Positions 1 through 12,500 of a DNA stretch of 64,000 nucleotides are shown here, piece by piece (the stretch's first letter is position 1; each line of letters begins with the position of its first letter). Origin of the DNA: Aphrocallistes beatrix (lineage: Eukaryota; Porifera; Hexactinellida; Sceptrulophora; Aphrocallistidae). Both the position numbers and the translations under genes were made by a program. The notes under the pieces were generated by a model that ran no database searches, had not been told where the DNA came from, and saw only the letters and a list, made by a program, of their open reading frames with translations. The stretch spans positions 3,782,001 through 3,846,000 of the forward strand of contig OY725502.1 in the NCBI GenBank assembly GCA_963281255.1. Reading direction: 5' to 3'.

Positions 1-66
1 ATAAATAAAATGAACTACCTGCATTTTCAATAAAATGATGTTGAGTAAGCATTGTCTACTTTGTAG

Positions 67-3000
67 GTCGCGACATTTTGACTGATTTTGAAACTGCATT
101 TGATCAAACACCAATTGGTGTGTCGATCAATTCCATAATTAAAAGGCATAAAGAAACTCCAATCGCATCAATCTATCTTGATGATTTTATTAATTTAGTT
201 ATTTATCCAAGAGATCTAATTGAGCATAAGGTACGTAAATCTTTTTTGTAAGACGTTTTGTCGATTATTCTCAAGTATTGTCAATCTTCTTTTAGATTCA
301 TTACCTACTATTGCTCAATGCTGTCCTAAAATTGAAAAAACTGCATTCCGAGAAAGACCTGGTTGGAACTTCACAAGGTGACACTCAAAATCCAGATTCA
401 TCCCAGTTGTCGATTCCCTTGATCCATGTTGCATATGAAATGTTACTGAGTCGAATAACTTTCGTGAAGCAAGGTTATGGATTGAAATTTCGTGGACAAA
501 AAGAAATTGGAGAATTGATTGAAGATTCAATGAAAAATGATCCTAATGGAAAATTAGGAGAGAAAATTGATTCTTTAATATTCAAATCAATATTAGAAGA
601 ATGTAAACCTAATTTAGGGGATATGTCTACTAAAGCTGATTGGGACTTATGGTACTTAAAAGTAAGAAAGTTTCAACCTCTCATTGAAACCAATATCAAT
701 ATAATATTCTCTAATCGTGAAACAATATTGTCTATCAAGTGAGTTAAATAATACTAATACAGCATTTTTGATTAAAGTAATAAATAGTACATAATTTTCG
801 ATATAAAATTCTTAATTCCTTCATTTTTTAGACGAGCTTGGAATGCCAGCCAAACTATTTTGATTTTTGTTGCCAATTTTGTACTTCAGAGCGAATACGA
901 TATGAAAGCCTATTTGCACCAAATAAACACGGTAAGTTGTTTATCATATTAGTTGGAGTTATATTGTGAGTTATTCGAAATGAAATGATCTCTTAGATGG
1001 TTTACGCTCCAAATACAGAATTCGACTCTCCTGAAATTTTGAAGCGGATTTTCATGGTTTTAAATGCATTAACAAAAAAGGTTAATACTGAGATTAGGTG
1101 AGTTTTCTGATTATATATACCGATATTAGTCATTCATTTAGCAAGCACAACATTCTAACGGTGGGTCATAATCATAAAACTGAGTATGTTGAATTAGGTT
1201 CAATTAATCCAATGAGACCTAAATTTGAAAATTGAAAACAAAGTTCACTTGGACAAAAGAGATGCTAAAATTCGTACTTCTGTACCAAAATCCCCAGGTC
1301 CCCTTAAATAGGCATTTTTACCCTAAATGTCCACTTGGTTTGATAACTTGGAAGTGGACTTCTTTGCAACATTTCCCATTTTCAATCCTTCCAACCATCA
1401 TACAATCATAACGGAGGTAATTATACGTCGATTGGCAACAGAACAATGGTTGGAAGGATTTGAGAAGTTTACAAAATACCCAATTCCAAGTTATCAAACC
1501 AAGTGGACATTTCGTGTCAAAAAGGGACTTTAGGGCTTTGATACAGAGTAACAAAATTCAACATTTTCTTTTATCCAAAAGTGGACTTATTTTACAATTT
1601 TCAAATTTAGGCATTGTCCTTATTTAACCTAAAACCGGGAAAAATTAATAATAAAATTGGTTGATAGTAAGATCCTCGTAAATCAGCCAGCCAAAGTAAA
1701 TCTAGTGGCATGTTCTAACCAGCCTCCAAAATGTGAATTTTCAAAATGTACCTATCTAACAATATTTGTTGACAATGTTATTTCCTGAATACAGTACTCA
1801 ACTGAACATCACATGTATCAAGTGTAAACGCCATCCTGCTGATGTGATCGCCCTAGCCTGTCTTCACTACCGATGTAGAAATTGCTGCCCACATGTCAAG
1901 CCAGAATCAAAGTGTCCTGATTGTGAAGATGATATATATGCTTCAGTTATAGTGTCAGAACGTGAGCAGCATACCTTTAAGTGCAAGTAAGTTTATTAAA
2001 TTAATTGTATTATTAATCATTTGTTAAAATGTACTTACCTGTATATGATTATCATCACCTCATCCGAGTTGAGAATATGAATTATTATACTACAACCTCG
2101 ATTCCCTAAACGATCAAAGTTGTTTGCTAACTTTCAATACTATAGAGTTATCATCTATTCCCCATAGAGTGCGGAATTAAGATAATTCATAACTTGGAAT
2201 TTTAAATTTTTTCGAACTTGATTTTCAATAAGTATGTAAGTTATAAAATCCAGTTTTGTACTAGTCAAAAAGGTATGTGATCTGGTCCAGTCTGATTTGT
2301 TAATTGCTAATAAAATAGGGAAATGGTGAGCAAACAAAATGAATTCAAAGCCATTTCAACTAATTTTATCATGGAGTTCCTCTCATGCATCACCTTTGCT
2401 ACATCGGATACCTCAGAAGATGATAAGGGTCTAATCGAATATTTAATTGGGTACATCGCACTTGATGAGAATGCATTGGAAACCCTGCCAGATTTTGAAA
2501 AAAATGACGTCTCACTTTTCCAAGAGGGGATTTTAAAACCGTCAGCAACTGTTAGATTATTCTTACTTCAACTTTTAATCAAAAACAGGTAAATAGTTCA
2601 TTATTTCAGGCACTTCTTAGGAAACACATTATATACTTATAGATAAATAGGTCTACCAATGATATATTTCGATCACTCTTTTCTTATTTTCTATCATTTT
2701 TGAAATTATCCTTATAGATTTCATTCACTACGGAACAAGTTATCTGAATATATGGAATTAACACTAAAACAAGTAAATCGAAAGGAAGAATCAGCTGCAC
2801 ATGAAATGATAATTCTTTTCGTTCAGTGTTTCGAGGTAGAATCTTTTTAAATATTGTTTTTGTTGTTACGTATCAATATTTTATTTTCTTACAATTTTAG
2901 GATTATTTCCATTCAAAATACTTTTCTCTATCAAATGAATCCTTAAAGACCGAATATATATCTTCATATATGATTCCCAATCGAATATCTGATAATTTTG

Positions 3001-6000
3001 AACCTCTCACTGTGCAGAAAGATCTTACACCTGCCTATATTGAGTGTGTAGCAATCTTAAGATTTATTGCACTCACCATGTGTAATTTGATATTTCAAAA
3101 GTATGATCTCCAACGAGAAGCTCTATACATTTTACTTGATCGTGAAAAATCTTCTTATTTTATTAAACAAATAAGGGCTCAAATTCCTAACAAATTCATA
3201 CTCCTACTGGAAATGTTCAAAAATTTGTGCCTTTCTGTCACTTGTTCTGAACAGATCAAAACTTTCATAATGAAGTCATTCTATTCACACTGGGGCTGGG
3301 GAGGTTTGAGGTCGATTCTTAACATTCAAGAATTCAGTTGGATTATGCCATCAGAAGAATCTAAACACACCCGTGTTAGTTCATATGTTTAATATGGTTT
3401 ACAACAAAGATTATCTTTAATAATTTCTACATTTAGATTTCCCACATACCCTTGGATTTATTCGCTGCATTCGGTGCTGACTATCAAGAAGCGAGAAGGG
3501 CTGTACATTTCCTCCTTCATCAAGATGATGTTTACCTACTAACTGAATTTATTGATCATCAAAAATTGAATGTGTGTTCAAATATTTTCGACTATTTTTG
3601 CATATCTTTATGAAATTTACTTTTACCCAAATACTTTCTATTTTAGAAAAATAACAGAATCATTCTACATCGGTTCATTATTTTTGCTATTTTTACAGAA
3701 GGATATTTACAATACCTACAGAATGACAGTACTAGATTACACATTGTCCGTTACAAGGTGCTGTAGCTTATCCTTAAAGATAGCATTATTATAATGTTGA
3801 CCTAATATGTATGTATATATTGCTCTATAATCTTTTGAATCTTTTAGATTGACAACGTATCGAGAATTCTAAATGCAAACTTGGACACTATGCCGAGTGT
3901 ATTGAATATTCTTATAACCCAACTTCTCAAGAATAACTTATTTAACAATCGTATCAGTGAATTTATTTTATCGCCCGATTCACATGGATATACACCTACG
4001 ATTTCAAGTATATATTGTCATATTGGGATACTACTACATCATGCATTAGCTGAAGAAAAAGAAAAATTCCTAACTCCTCTTACGCTCATTTATTCGAATC
4101 CCTCAAAACTTAAGCACAAATTATTCCCTACAATGGAAAACATTGAATCCTCCTCTTCTAGCCAAGTGACCATTACAGAAGAAGGAATATGGTATCAATG
4201 TCCAAATGGGCATCCATATCTTATTGATGATGTAAGTAGTATTAAATTACCATACCGTCTTTCACTGAATAAGCGCCGAGGGGTTAGATAAGATGCGAAC
4301 ATTTTAATGTTGGTAAACCACCTGTTATTGCTAGTTGTATTTATGAATACTCTTAGTGATTAGTAATGAGATTAGAAATCATTTATTTCTTCAAACGCGA
4401 CTTTTTTCAACCGATACTGCGCGTTGAATTTTTGTGCTTTTGAGCACGAGAAAAACAAGTGCTGGGGATTTAAGGTGCACGAAAATAATGAGCGCCAAGG
4501 AGCATATTCAGGTAAAGACAGTACGTACTTCAAAAGCGTAACTACCAGTAGTACAAACGCTATTAATTGCTATCATGTAGTACACCGCCATACCATTTAG
4601 GGGATAACTGATTACCAGTGATATCAATATTTTGCAAAATCCATCGTCCTGTAAAATTACATTGCTAAACCTTTAAGGATACGCAACATTTTAGTCACAA
4701 CCTTAAGTATTATGCCAATTATTTTAAATATTTGATCCTCAAGTGTGCAAAATCATTGCCTATATACACTTGTTCAGAGTGTGGAATCTCAATTGAAAGT
4801 TTTTTTCATCCAATGCAAGCTGATGTTATAAAGAAACAAGACAGAGGACACTTACTCGGAAATCCGTTAGAACGTCAGCCTATAAATATTGGCCTCAGGT
4901 AATCGAGAGAGGAAAGGAAAAATCTTCAAGTTTAGTGACATGAATTGGACTTTTAAAATTTATTTTTTATATAACTAGGAGGATATCTGCAACATCTGTG
5001 TCGATAATCCGGGCTGTAATGCATGCGATCTTCTCCTGGGCTGCTTGTGTGAAGTATTACAATAACCTACAGCATCTTAGAGAACTTACAGAACATGTAG
5101 GAGAAATGGAGATAACGAAATTTTACTTTTTACATTTGTTCATCGATATTCAAGATATCGCAATTTCAACTGGAAGAGATTTTGAAGAAGCAGTATTAAT
5201 TGTGCACATGGTGATTGATGCGATAATCAACTGTGAAGAAAATATTGGTAAGTTTACCAAATATTTTGTGCTGTTCAGAAATTCTGCTTGTAGTAATCAA
5301 CAGGTAGTAGGGATCGTGGGTAACATTTATTTTTAAATATACTTTAGTCAATATAGATACAGTCCTTACATCAAATCTGCTTCGAGAGTCTTGGGAATTC
5401 TTCTTCGACAAATATTTCATCACTCCAATCCTTGGAAACCTGGATACTATGGTGGGAGAGAGAATGACACACGTACGAAATGATGCAAGGGTATTGAATA
5501 ATACTGTTTTGAGGTATGTTAGATATAAAAGTGACGTAGCCAAAGTTCCGTCTAATGTTACAATGCTGATGCTCCCGTAAAATGTGGTCATGATTTTTTA
5601 TAATAAAATATACCACAAAGAAATAGCATTATTCAGAATCATCCCCGGGTATTTCAAACTAGCTAAGAACGTTCATGTCTCTCCACTCAAATCTTACGCT
5701 GCACAACCGTGAAACCATTCCGGCTACACTTTTGGTCATCATGTCGTTTTGAAATTCTTGTATAAAAATGTATGTATCCATTTTAGATCACTTTATGAGA
5801 AGGATTCAACATCATCCCAAACAGAAGCGAATTTATGGAGATATAGAAATATAATCTGTTTCCAACACTTTAAAAAGACATTCAACTCACAAGGTCTTGA
5901 AAAGACTTTCAAATATTCACTACTTGCGAGATTTATTCAAGGAGAGCTGATTTTGTCTGCAACTCGATTTTTACCAGAAATATTTCGTCTTCAGCTAAAA

Positions 6001-8500
6001 CTTTCACAGGGAAAATTCTTAAAAATATATGAAAAAATGCATGCAACAAATACAATCCAACATTTTCTTGATAAAATCAAGGATGGTAAGTTTATTATAT
6101 GTAATTTACTCATCTCTCTTAGTAGATATTTATAATTTTTCATGCTTAAATTCTTAGAGGAAGGTCAAAAGGCAGTTGAAGAATATGAATTTTTAATCAA
6201 TGGATTTGCATCTGCCTGGATTTTAATTGGAAATGAAGTAATTATTCAACTGGGTCTAGATTTAAAGTTCCAGGAGGTGTGTATAAAAGAAACACCATTA
6301 TCATTTCTTCTTCCTAATTTTTTGAAAGATACATCAATCATAGAAGCATCAATAAAAATGTTGGTGAATAGTCACAATTCAATTATTGAAGAACAAAAAC
6401 GATGTTCATTTCTCCCTAACAATGAAAAGTAAGTTTATAAATTGCATATTACCTTCAGTTAAATGTTGTTTTGAGAGACAAAAAGGAAGAACTTAAATCT
6501 TTCTCAATTTAATATTTAGCATGAGAGATGAAAGAATCAATCTCAACAATGTATCTCCAAACAACTTGATCAACTATCATCAACAACTGGACAAGCTTAT
6601 CATATCCAACGCACGATATTCACTCCAATTTGGAGAGGGAACTAGGATAGAATATGATTATATGACTATTGAGAGACAATTAGTTGATAAATTCATTAGT
6701 TCCAAGCCATATATAATATATCTTCCTAGACCTAACATCGCAACAGAAGATAACATTCGAGCGAAGATTCAAAGGATAAACGAATTAATTCCCCAGGTTG
6801 ATAAACATTGCTTATTTTGTAGATATGTACGATGCAAATGTTTTCAGAAATTCTATAGTAAGGAACCATTCAAAAGTCTCATAGCTCAAATTCTTACAAA
6901 TAATTCTTTTTTCCCTTCTACTATATTTTAGCATTTCATGGTACACAGCTATCTACTTAGGGCGGTCAGAAAGTTCTAATCAGTGTTATCATACACTCTT
7001 ATTGTACCTTATTAGATTGATATTGAAGCTTGAATTTACTTCTTAACACATTCACAAGTGATACCAATTTACAAAATCAAAATCTAGAGAAAACTCTTTG
7101 TATACCACTTCCTATATATTGTGTCGCTTGAGCCACCGTGTAAAATTATGGCCACAAACCACCCGACTTTCCCTCAAGAGTAACGACATTACAAGGGCAT
7201 TACTAAGCGATACGAATGCTCAAATACAAATCAATCTTAGGAAGTTGATGGGAATGATACTCTCTCAGATTCAAATATCTGATAATGGAGCCTACTTTTT
7301 AGGGAAGGACGAGTGGTGAACGGGTGATTTGTGGCCATAATTTTACACGGTGGCTCAAGCGACACAATATATAGGACGTGGTATACAAAGAGTTTTCTCT
7401 AGATTTTGATTCTGTAAATTGGTATCACTTGTGAATGTGTTAAGAAGTAAATTCAAGCTTCAATATCGATCCAATAAGGTACAATAAGAGTATATGATAG
7501 CACTGATTAGAACTTTCTGACTGCTCACTTCCTTGCATGTTATTTCTCTTTTAATGCACCTAAAATGTATATTGGCTTTTTATCTTAAGGATATACTTGG
7601 TGAAGATATAAGGAAGAAGATATTGACTGAATTGCAAACTATTGAGAGAATATCTGAAGTTTTGGATTTACTTGAAGTAGTCATGGGATTCGCAGGGTCC
7701 GCAGGAGGCTTCCAAAACAACAAAATACAAAACTATCTTCGTGATGTCCTAAAATACTCACGTGGTCAAGATCTCCTCAGCGAAACGGTTAGATATAATC
7801 ATTTGATCAGTATTATAATTATCAATGGGGCTATATCATTGCCAGTTTTTGTTGTTTTTTACTATTATACGTTTATCCCCCTCTTTATAAAATATCATCA
7901 TAACCATATATTCACACAATTGGATTTTCTAGTTAATTAATAATTTAGATAACAATGCATATTTTATAACAGGCAAACATCAATTGTTGTATGAAGCATA
8001 TAGTTTCATTCTGGAGGGTGTTATCAGTTGAAAAGGCTATAATTTTTGTTCAGCATAATCAGGTTTGTTATTCACTTTGAAATTTTTTGAATTTGATTTT
8101 TTTCCATCTATTTCATCTTTATTTTAGTATCCTTTCAGTTCATTTCCAGAGTATCTTTACAGACAACTCAATATCGAACAAATTAAGGAATTTAATAATA
8201 ACATTAACCTCTTGCCCCTTAGAGAAATACTTAGCGAACTTCATGACTTTATATTTTTCTCTCTCAAATCCTATAATAGTACTCAAGCTGATTGCCCGTA
8301 AGTAACTTTAGCCCTGTCGTCATTTTATTTATTTATTTATTTATTATGACTGCACGATTAGATTATATGACTGCTTCAAATATTACTTCAAAACTGAACA
8401 GAATAAAGAGCTCGAGAATTTTCCTTCACGCATATTTTCCAAAGACATCTTCGTGTCTCATACAATACACGTTTGGACTATATTAGCTCAAGAAACATGA
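67..8500 (+). CDS. RNF213: RNF213-like E3 ligase, copy 1, 3' half (5' end outside the window)
   Basis: This is the C-terminal half of a mysterin/RNF213-type giant E3 ubiquitin ligase, a cytosolic enzyme known in vertebrates to ubiquitylate proteins and bacterial lipid A. I joined 21 exons: 67-230, 296-738, 832-931, 997-1097, 1795-1986, 2319-2588, 2718-2835, 2901-3374, 3437-3571, 3647-3757, 3848-4231, 4744-4898, 4979-5247, 5348-5513, 5787-6085, 6158-6428, 6520-6796, 7590-7787, 7973-8062, 8128-8297 and 8362-8500. Together they give 1,507 codons with every phase consistent and one TGA at 8498-8500. Exon 5 holds a complete C3HC4 RING (CIKC, CLH, CRNC, CPDC). Exons 11-12 hold the RZ finger (CPNGH then CSEC), followed by the GHLLGNP motif. 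I see no stop or frameshift, so this looks like a working gene. The ATPase half should lie upstream of the window. Exon borders are inferred from splice consensus and from comparison with the second copy. Confidence 0.87.
1098..1794 (+). other. Intron 4 of RNF213 copy 1, carrying a foldback insertion
   Basis: This 697-bp intron separates the exon ending GAGATTAG from the RING exon. It contains an insertion at 1325-1512 with 27-bp perfect inverted arms. Short reading frames on both strands here come from the foldback and are not genes. Confidence 0.7.
1325..1512. mobile_element. Foldback MITE-like element with 27-bp inverted arms
   Basis: The arm at 1325-1351 (AAATGTCCACTTGGTTTGAT...) is exactly repeated in reverse at 1486-1512. 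The paralogous intron of the second RNF213 gene, near 25640, has one arm-like stretch (AAATGTCCACTTGGTTCG) but not the rest. The inverted copy is therefore specific to copy 1. No transposase is present and no target duplication was recognised. Confidence 0.6.
4232..4743 (+). other. Intron 11 of RNF213 copy 1, splitting the RZ finger
   Basis: This intron separates the two metal-binding halves of the RZ finger. It contains about 232 bp (4334-4565) bounded by the direct repeat ATTGCTA (4327-4333 and 4566-4572). The second RNF213 copy lacks this stretch and has a different element at the equivalent place. I see no terminal inverted repeat in it. Confidence 0.5.
6960..7526. mobile_element. Long-arm foldback transposon (MITE) in intron 17 of RNF213 copy 1
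   Basis: This 567-bp insertion has about 200-bp imperfect inverted arms. The left arm begins GGGCGGTCAGAAAGTTC and the right arm ends GAACTTTCTGACTGCTC. They converge on a central stretch of about 160 bp (7162-7319). The same intron of the second RNF213 copy (near 31920-31960) runs straight from the left flank to CACTTCTTTGCATG, so it is an empty site. The flanks TACTTA and CACTTC may be a degraded target duplication. A 73-codon open frame inside is part of the arms and not a gene. Arm length would suit a Mutator-like or foldback element, but the superfamily is not established. Confidence 0.78.
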
Positions 8501-9528
8501 GAATATTGTTGTCTATTTATATAACTTTTATCCTTTGAACGAACAGTATCTTATTTTAATTTTATTGAACTCACTCTATTTTCCCAGGATTTGAGCAAAA
8601 GACTATGACAAAAATCCAGGTGAATAATAGCTGACTTTGACAGTATATCCATAAATTGTGCAATAAATCGTAATATTTTAGTCGTTTGGCATGAGATCAT
8701 GATATTTAGTTGAAATTGTGAGAGATATTTTTGGAGATATAAATGCAATGGATTTTGGATCGCTTCAAAATTTAAATTTATGAATATTTGGTATTAGGTC
8801 ATAGAGCAGTAGCATTTTGAAAGCAGTGAACAAGTAACATGATATGCACCTATATGCAAAGTATTCCGTTCATAATACTTATAAATGATCAGTTTACTCA
8901 TGAATTATGTTTTACAAATGTACAATATGTGTAATTTAGGTAACTACTTCTAAGTTAAGTAATTCATTGTAAAATGGTGAGGATTATGACTCTTTAATAG
9001 TACTTGAAAATATTTACCAAAATAAAGTTTTTATAATAATCCATCATAATTTATGCATTAGCCAATTTAAAGGTAAATATTAAGTTTATGGTGTTTCCTT
9101 CATTAAATATATAAACAATTCTCAACCTTACTTTTATATTTATCGCTAGCGCAACACACATTCGTTACATTAATAACGAAGCCTCTCTGAAAATGCTTTT
9201 TGGTTATCCATACCCACAAATCAATGATTAATGAATTCCAATATAAATATTAATTACTATTTCTTAAGTTGTTCCTTTTCATGGATACAAAAATTATCAG
9301 TCCTCAAACTGACGTAGCAATATGTCATTATTAATAATTGATAAATAATTACAGGATAACAAACTATTTTTCGTATTTTATAAAAGGGAAATATCGAAGG
9401 ATAATTGTTTTTGTTGTTTTTTAATTGAAGAATAATTTAAATTTTAATTAATTATATTACTTCACTTACTGTTCGTTCATATTATTAGTTTTTTTCCCAA
9501 TTCCTTTATCACGATCCAATGATACAAG
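8501..9528 (+). promoter_or_regulatory. Spacer between the two RNF213 genes: 3' end of copy 1 and promoter region of copy 2
   Basis: This AT-rich kilobase lies between the TGA of copy 1 and the ATG of copy 2. It should contain the 3'UTR of the first gene and the promoter and 5'UTR of the second. An AATAAA occurs near 9021. I see no convincing open frame, RNA gene or strong core-promoter motif. Confidence 0.4.
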
Positions 9529-12500
9529 ATGCCAAAAGAATGCAAAAATGAACAGTGTCTATTTAATGGCGAAAATCCTGATGGATGTCCTGATGTTTAT
9601 AAGCTTTGCCCTATATGTGGGTCAGAATTAAAAATGAAAATAACAGAACCAACTGCTGAACCTGAACTCCCAACATCATCTGACATGTTCACAATGGATA
9701 TTGAGAAAAGGCTACTGAGTTCCATTTTTTATGAACACCCACTTATCGTATTTACTACTTCTATGGTGAAAAGCGACTTTGAAGCTATCATGGGACACTT
9801 GACAATCAGGTTTCGAAGTCCAAAATTAGGAGGTTTTTCAACCGAAATGCTTTTCTTGGAGCGTCAAGATAGATTGATTGATTTCAAAAATACATCTTAC
9901 GTTATTCTGAAAGGCACCTTAAAACTACCTCAGGTTATATTACAATACTTAGATACAGAAATTACGTTTGGTATCGCTTACAAATATTTTTTGGCAGAAA
10001 AAGAGGAACAAATGCCTTGGGTTAAGGGTAAATTTGATCGCTGTCTTTATTTAAATAAGGAACATTTTGAAAAGAAATCTTACAAATATGATATTATGCC
10101 AATCCATCGCACTTCTAATGAAAGTACTCCGATCTGGCGACTTTCATTCAACATTCTAGCAAATGCTTTAACCTTAGATCCCACCTTTCAGTTAACTACC
10201 TTTGAAGAAAAAGTTCATTCATTCAAATCAATTACTAACCAAATTTTTTCTTCATGTTACATTAAACAAAGCAATTCTATAAGTTGCGATTTTTTACCAC
10301 CTGATTTATGTCCTAGTCACAAGTTTCCAGAACAAAAGAGAGAAGCAACAACAGAATGGTATCTGGATCTGTTCCATCCACCCATTAATCCAGAAAATTT
10401 CCTAAAATACCTCTTTCTTATACTACTCATTTATTACAATCAGGAACTTTGCAGTATGGAGAAAGCTGTATTCAAAAAAGTTTACAAATGTTTAAGAATG
10501 GACGATATCGAATTTTTAATCTCAAATAAGGTACACACTGTACTTATTGGAATGCTTCAAAATCGCGAAAAATCTTTGCAATGTCTACAAAAATCCTTTA
10601 ATGCAACTTTATTTGATAAAGATATTTCTAATACAAAAGTATTAATTCGATTACTTCCGCTTTATCATTACATTTTTGACACCCAAAGGCAATTAGCATA
10701 TGAGCATAAACATCACAACTTCACTAATAATGAATATTGGGGATTTCCATCGAATGTATCTATAAAAGAGTTTTTTCGTGAGAAAGAAATAGATCATTTT
10801 GAATATTTCATTAATCTGATGGTCACTTATGATCCCATCATACTTGACAGTATCGTATTACTCACTTTAAATCTTAAAAATATTCACGATCTTTCAAACA
10901 TAGCTTCAATCCCAATCGTGTCATTTGTCACAGCTATTATTTATCGGATCAAGAATTGGGATTGTTATCAAGCAGATTCAACCTTGAGAAATAACGCATT
11001 TACGATCATATATACTAAACTCACAAGTAATGCTAAATCTATTATCCCCACAGACCTCGATGAACTTTGTGATGCACTTTTCATACTTTGGGAATTAACA
11101 AGTAAAGAATCTTTTTCTGAACATTACATGACGAAAGACGAAGTTTTGCTCCATTTGGAGCTCACAGGGAAAGTTTTACAGATTTATGATGAAATCCATC
11201 CTATTAGGCTTCAAAAAGCTGATTTTGAGCCACAGCCTTGCAAGCATTTGAAAACCTCAGAAGAGCTACTAAATATTGTTCTAAAACTACTGCAGAAATT
11301 TCTGATAGTGTCAAACGCTGAAGTGAAAAAAATTCTAAAAAGATTGGAATTTTGGAATAGACTTTTCAATATAGAGTTCCCGAAGTCATATAAATGGACT
11401 GATATAGTTGAGAAATGTTTTATACTTCTAGTACAAGCTATATGTATAGAAGATATCATAAGTGTATTTATTGCAATGTCAAAAGAACAAAGATTTCATG
11501 AAAAGATGTTCTATACTTTCAAAGATCAAATAATCGACAGTGTCGCATCTGGTCAGCATATGAATGAACAAGAAAAAATATTACGAAAACTTGAAAGTAT
11601 TTCTCACAACAGTCCTACAGTGTTAATGGAGATTTTAAATACTGTGTTAGAGCAACAGAAGGACTTTTTCAAACAAGATCCAACAATTCATGTATTGTCA
11701 TGGTCACCTTGGTCTATTATATTCAAACTTCAATTTACTCAAAAATTTGAAAATCCACATAAAGAAATACAAATTTTACTTGAGGAAGCTAGAGATAATT
11801 TTTTCGTGGTAGTGGATGAGCTTGAAAATACACGAATTCCCATAAGAATACTAAAACATATTGCTAGAAATCAATCTTCTTTTTTCAAGATTTACGAATT
11901 ATTTGACAAAGCACAATTAATCCAAAAAGATTTCATTAGAGAATTAACAGAGACTCTTGAATACTTCGACGACCAATTTAAATGCATAAAGTACTTCCAT
12001 TACATTCTCAATTATGCAAATCACCTCTTCGAATGCCAAGAAATCAAGGACTTTTTCAGAATAGATTTCGAATCGCAACCATTAAATGAAGTTTGCCTAA
12101 AAAATCCAGGCGGCGAATATTTCCTTGTTCCACAATCATTATTAGCCAAAAAAATCAATACACCAGAAGCAAAAAGTATATTCAAAAATTCTCCAAATTT
12201 GAAAGAGTCGACTATATTTTTAAATATTTTAAAACAAATCATTTCGTCCAAATATGAATTTAGTCAATCAATAATTGTTGAACTAGCAACCATTTATGAG
12301 GAATTATGGTGGCCTGCTATTATTGAGTGCGAAAAATTGATAAATGAACTTTTTACAAAAACAATATCTCTATCCAATGTTGAAAAACATTTCAGGATCT
12401 ATGTCGAAGCAGAGGAGAACATGGCCACTGATATTGACCACATTTGTTGCGTCATTGAACATATTAAAAGTGATGTTTCATATTCACAAGATCTCAGCAG

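Noticed and set aside
1318-1554. Overlapping short frames on both strands
   Set aside because: They follow the inverted arms of the 1325-1512 element within an intron.
7098-7319. 73-codon frame
   Set aside because: It lies within the arm and loop of a foldback element and has no domain.
67-8500. Copy 1 as a truncated pseudogene
   Set aside because: All 21 exons are in phase with intact metal ligands. Its missing 5' half would lie before position 1.
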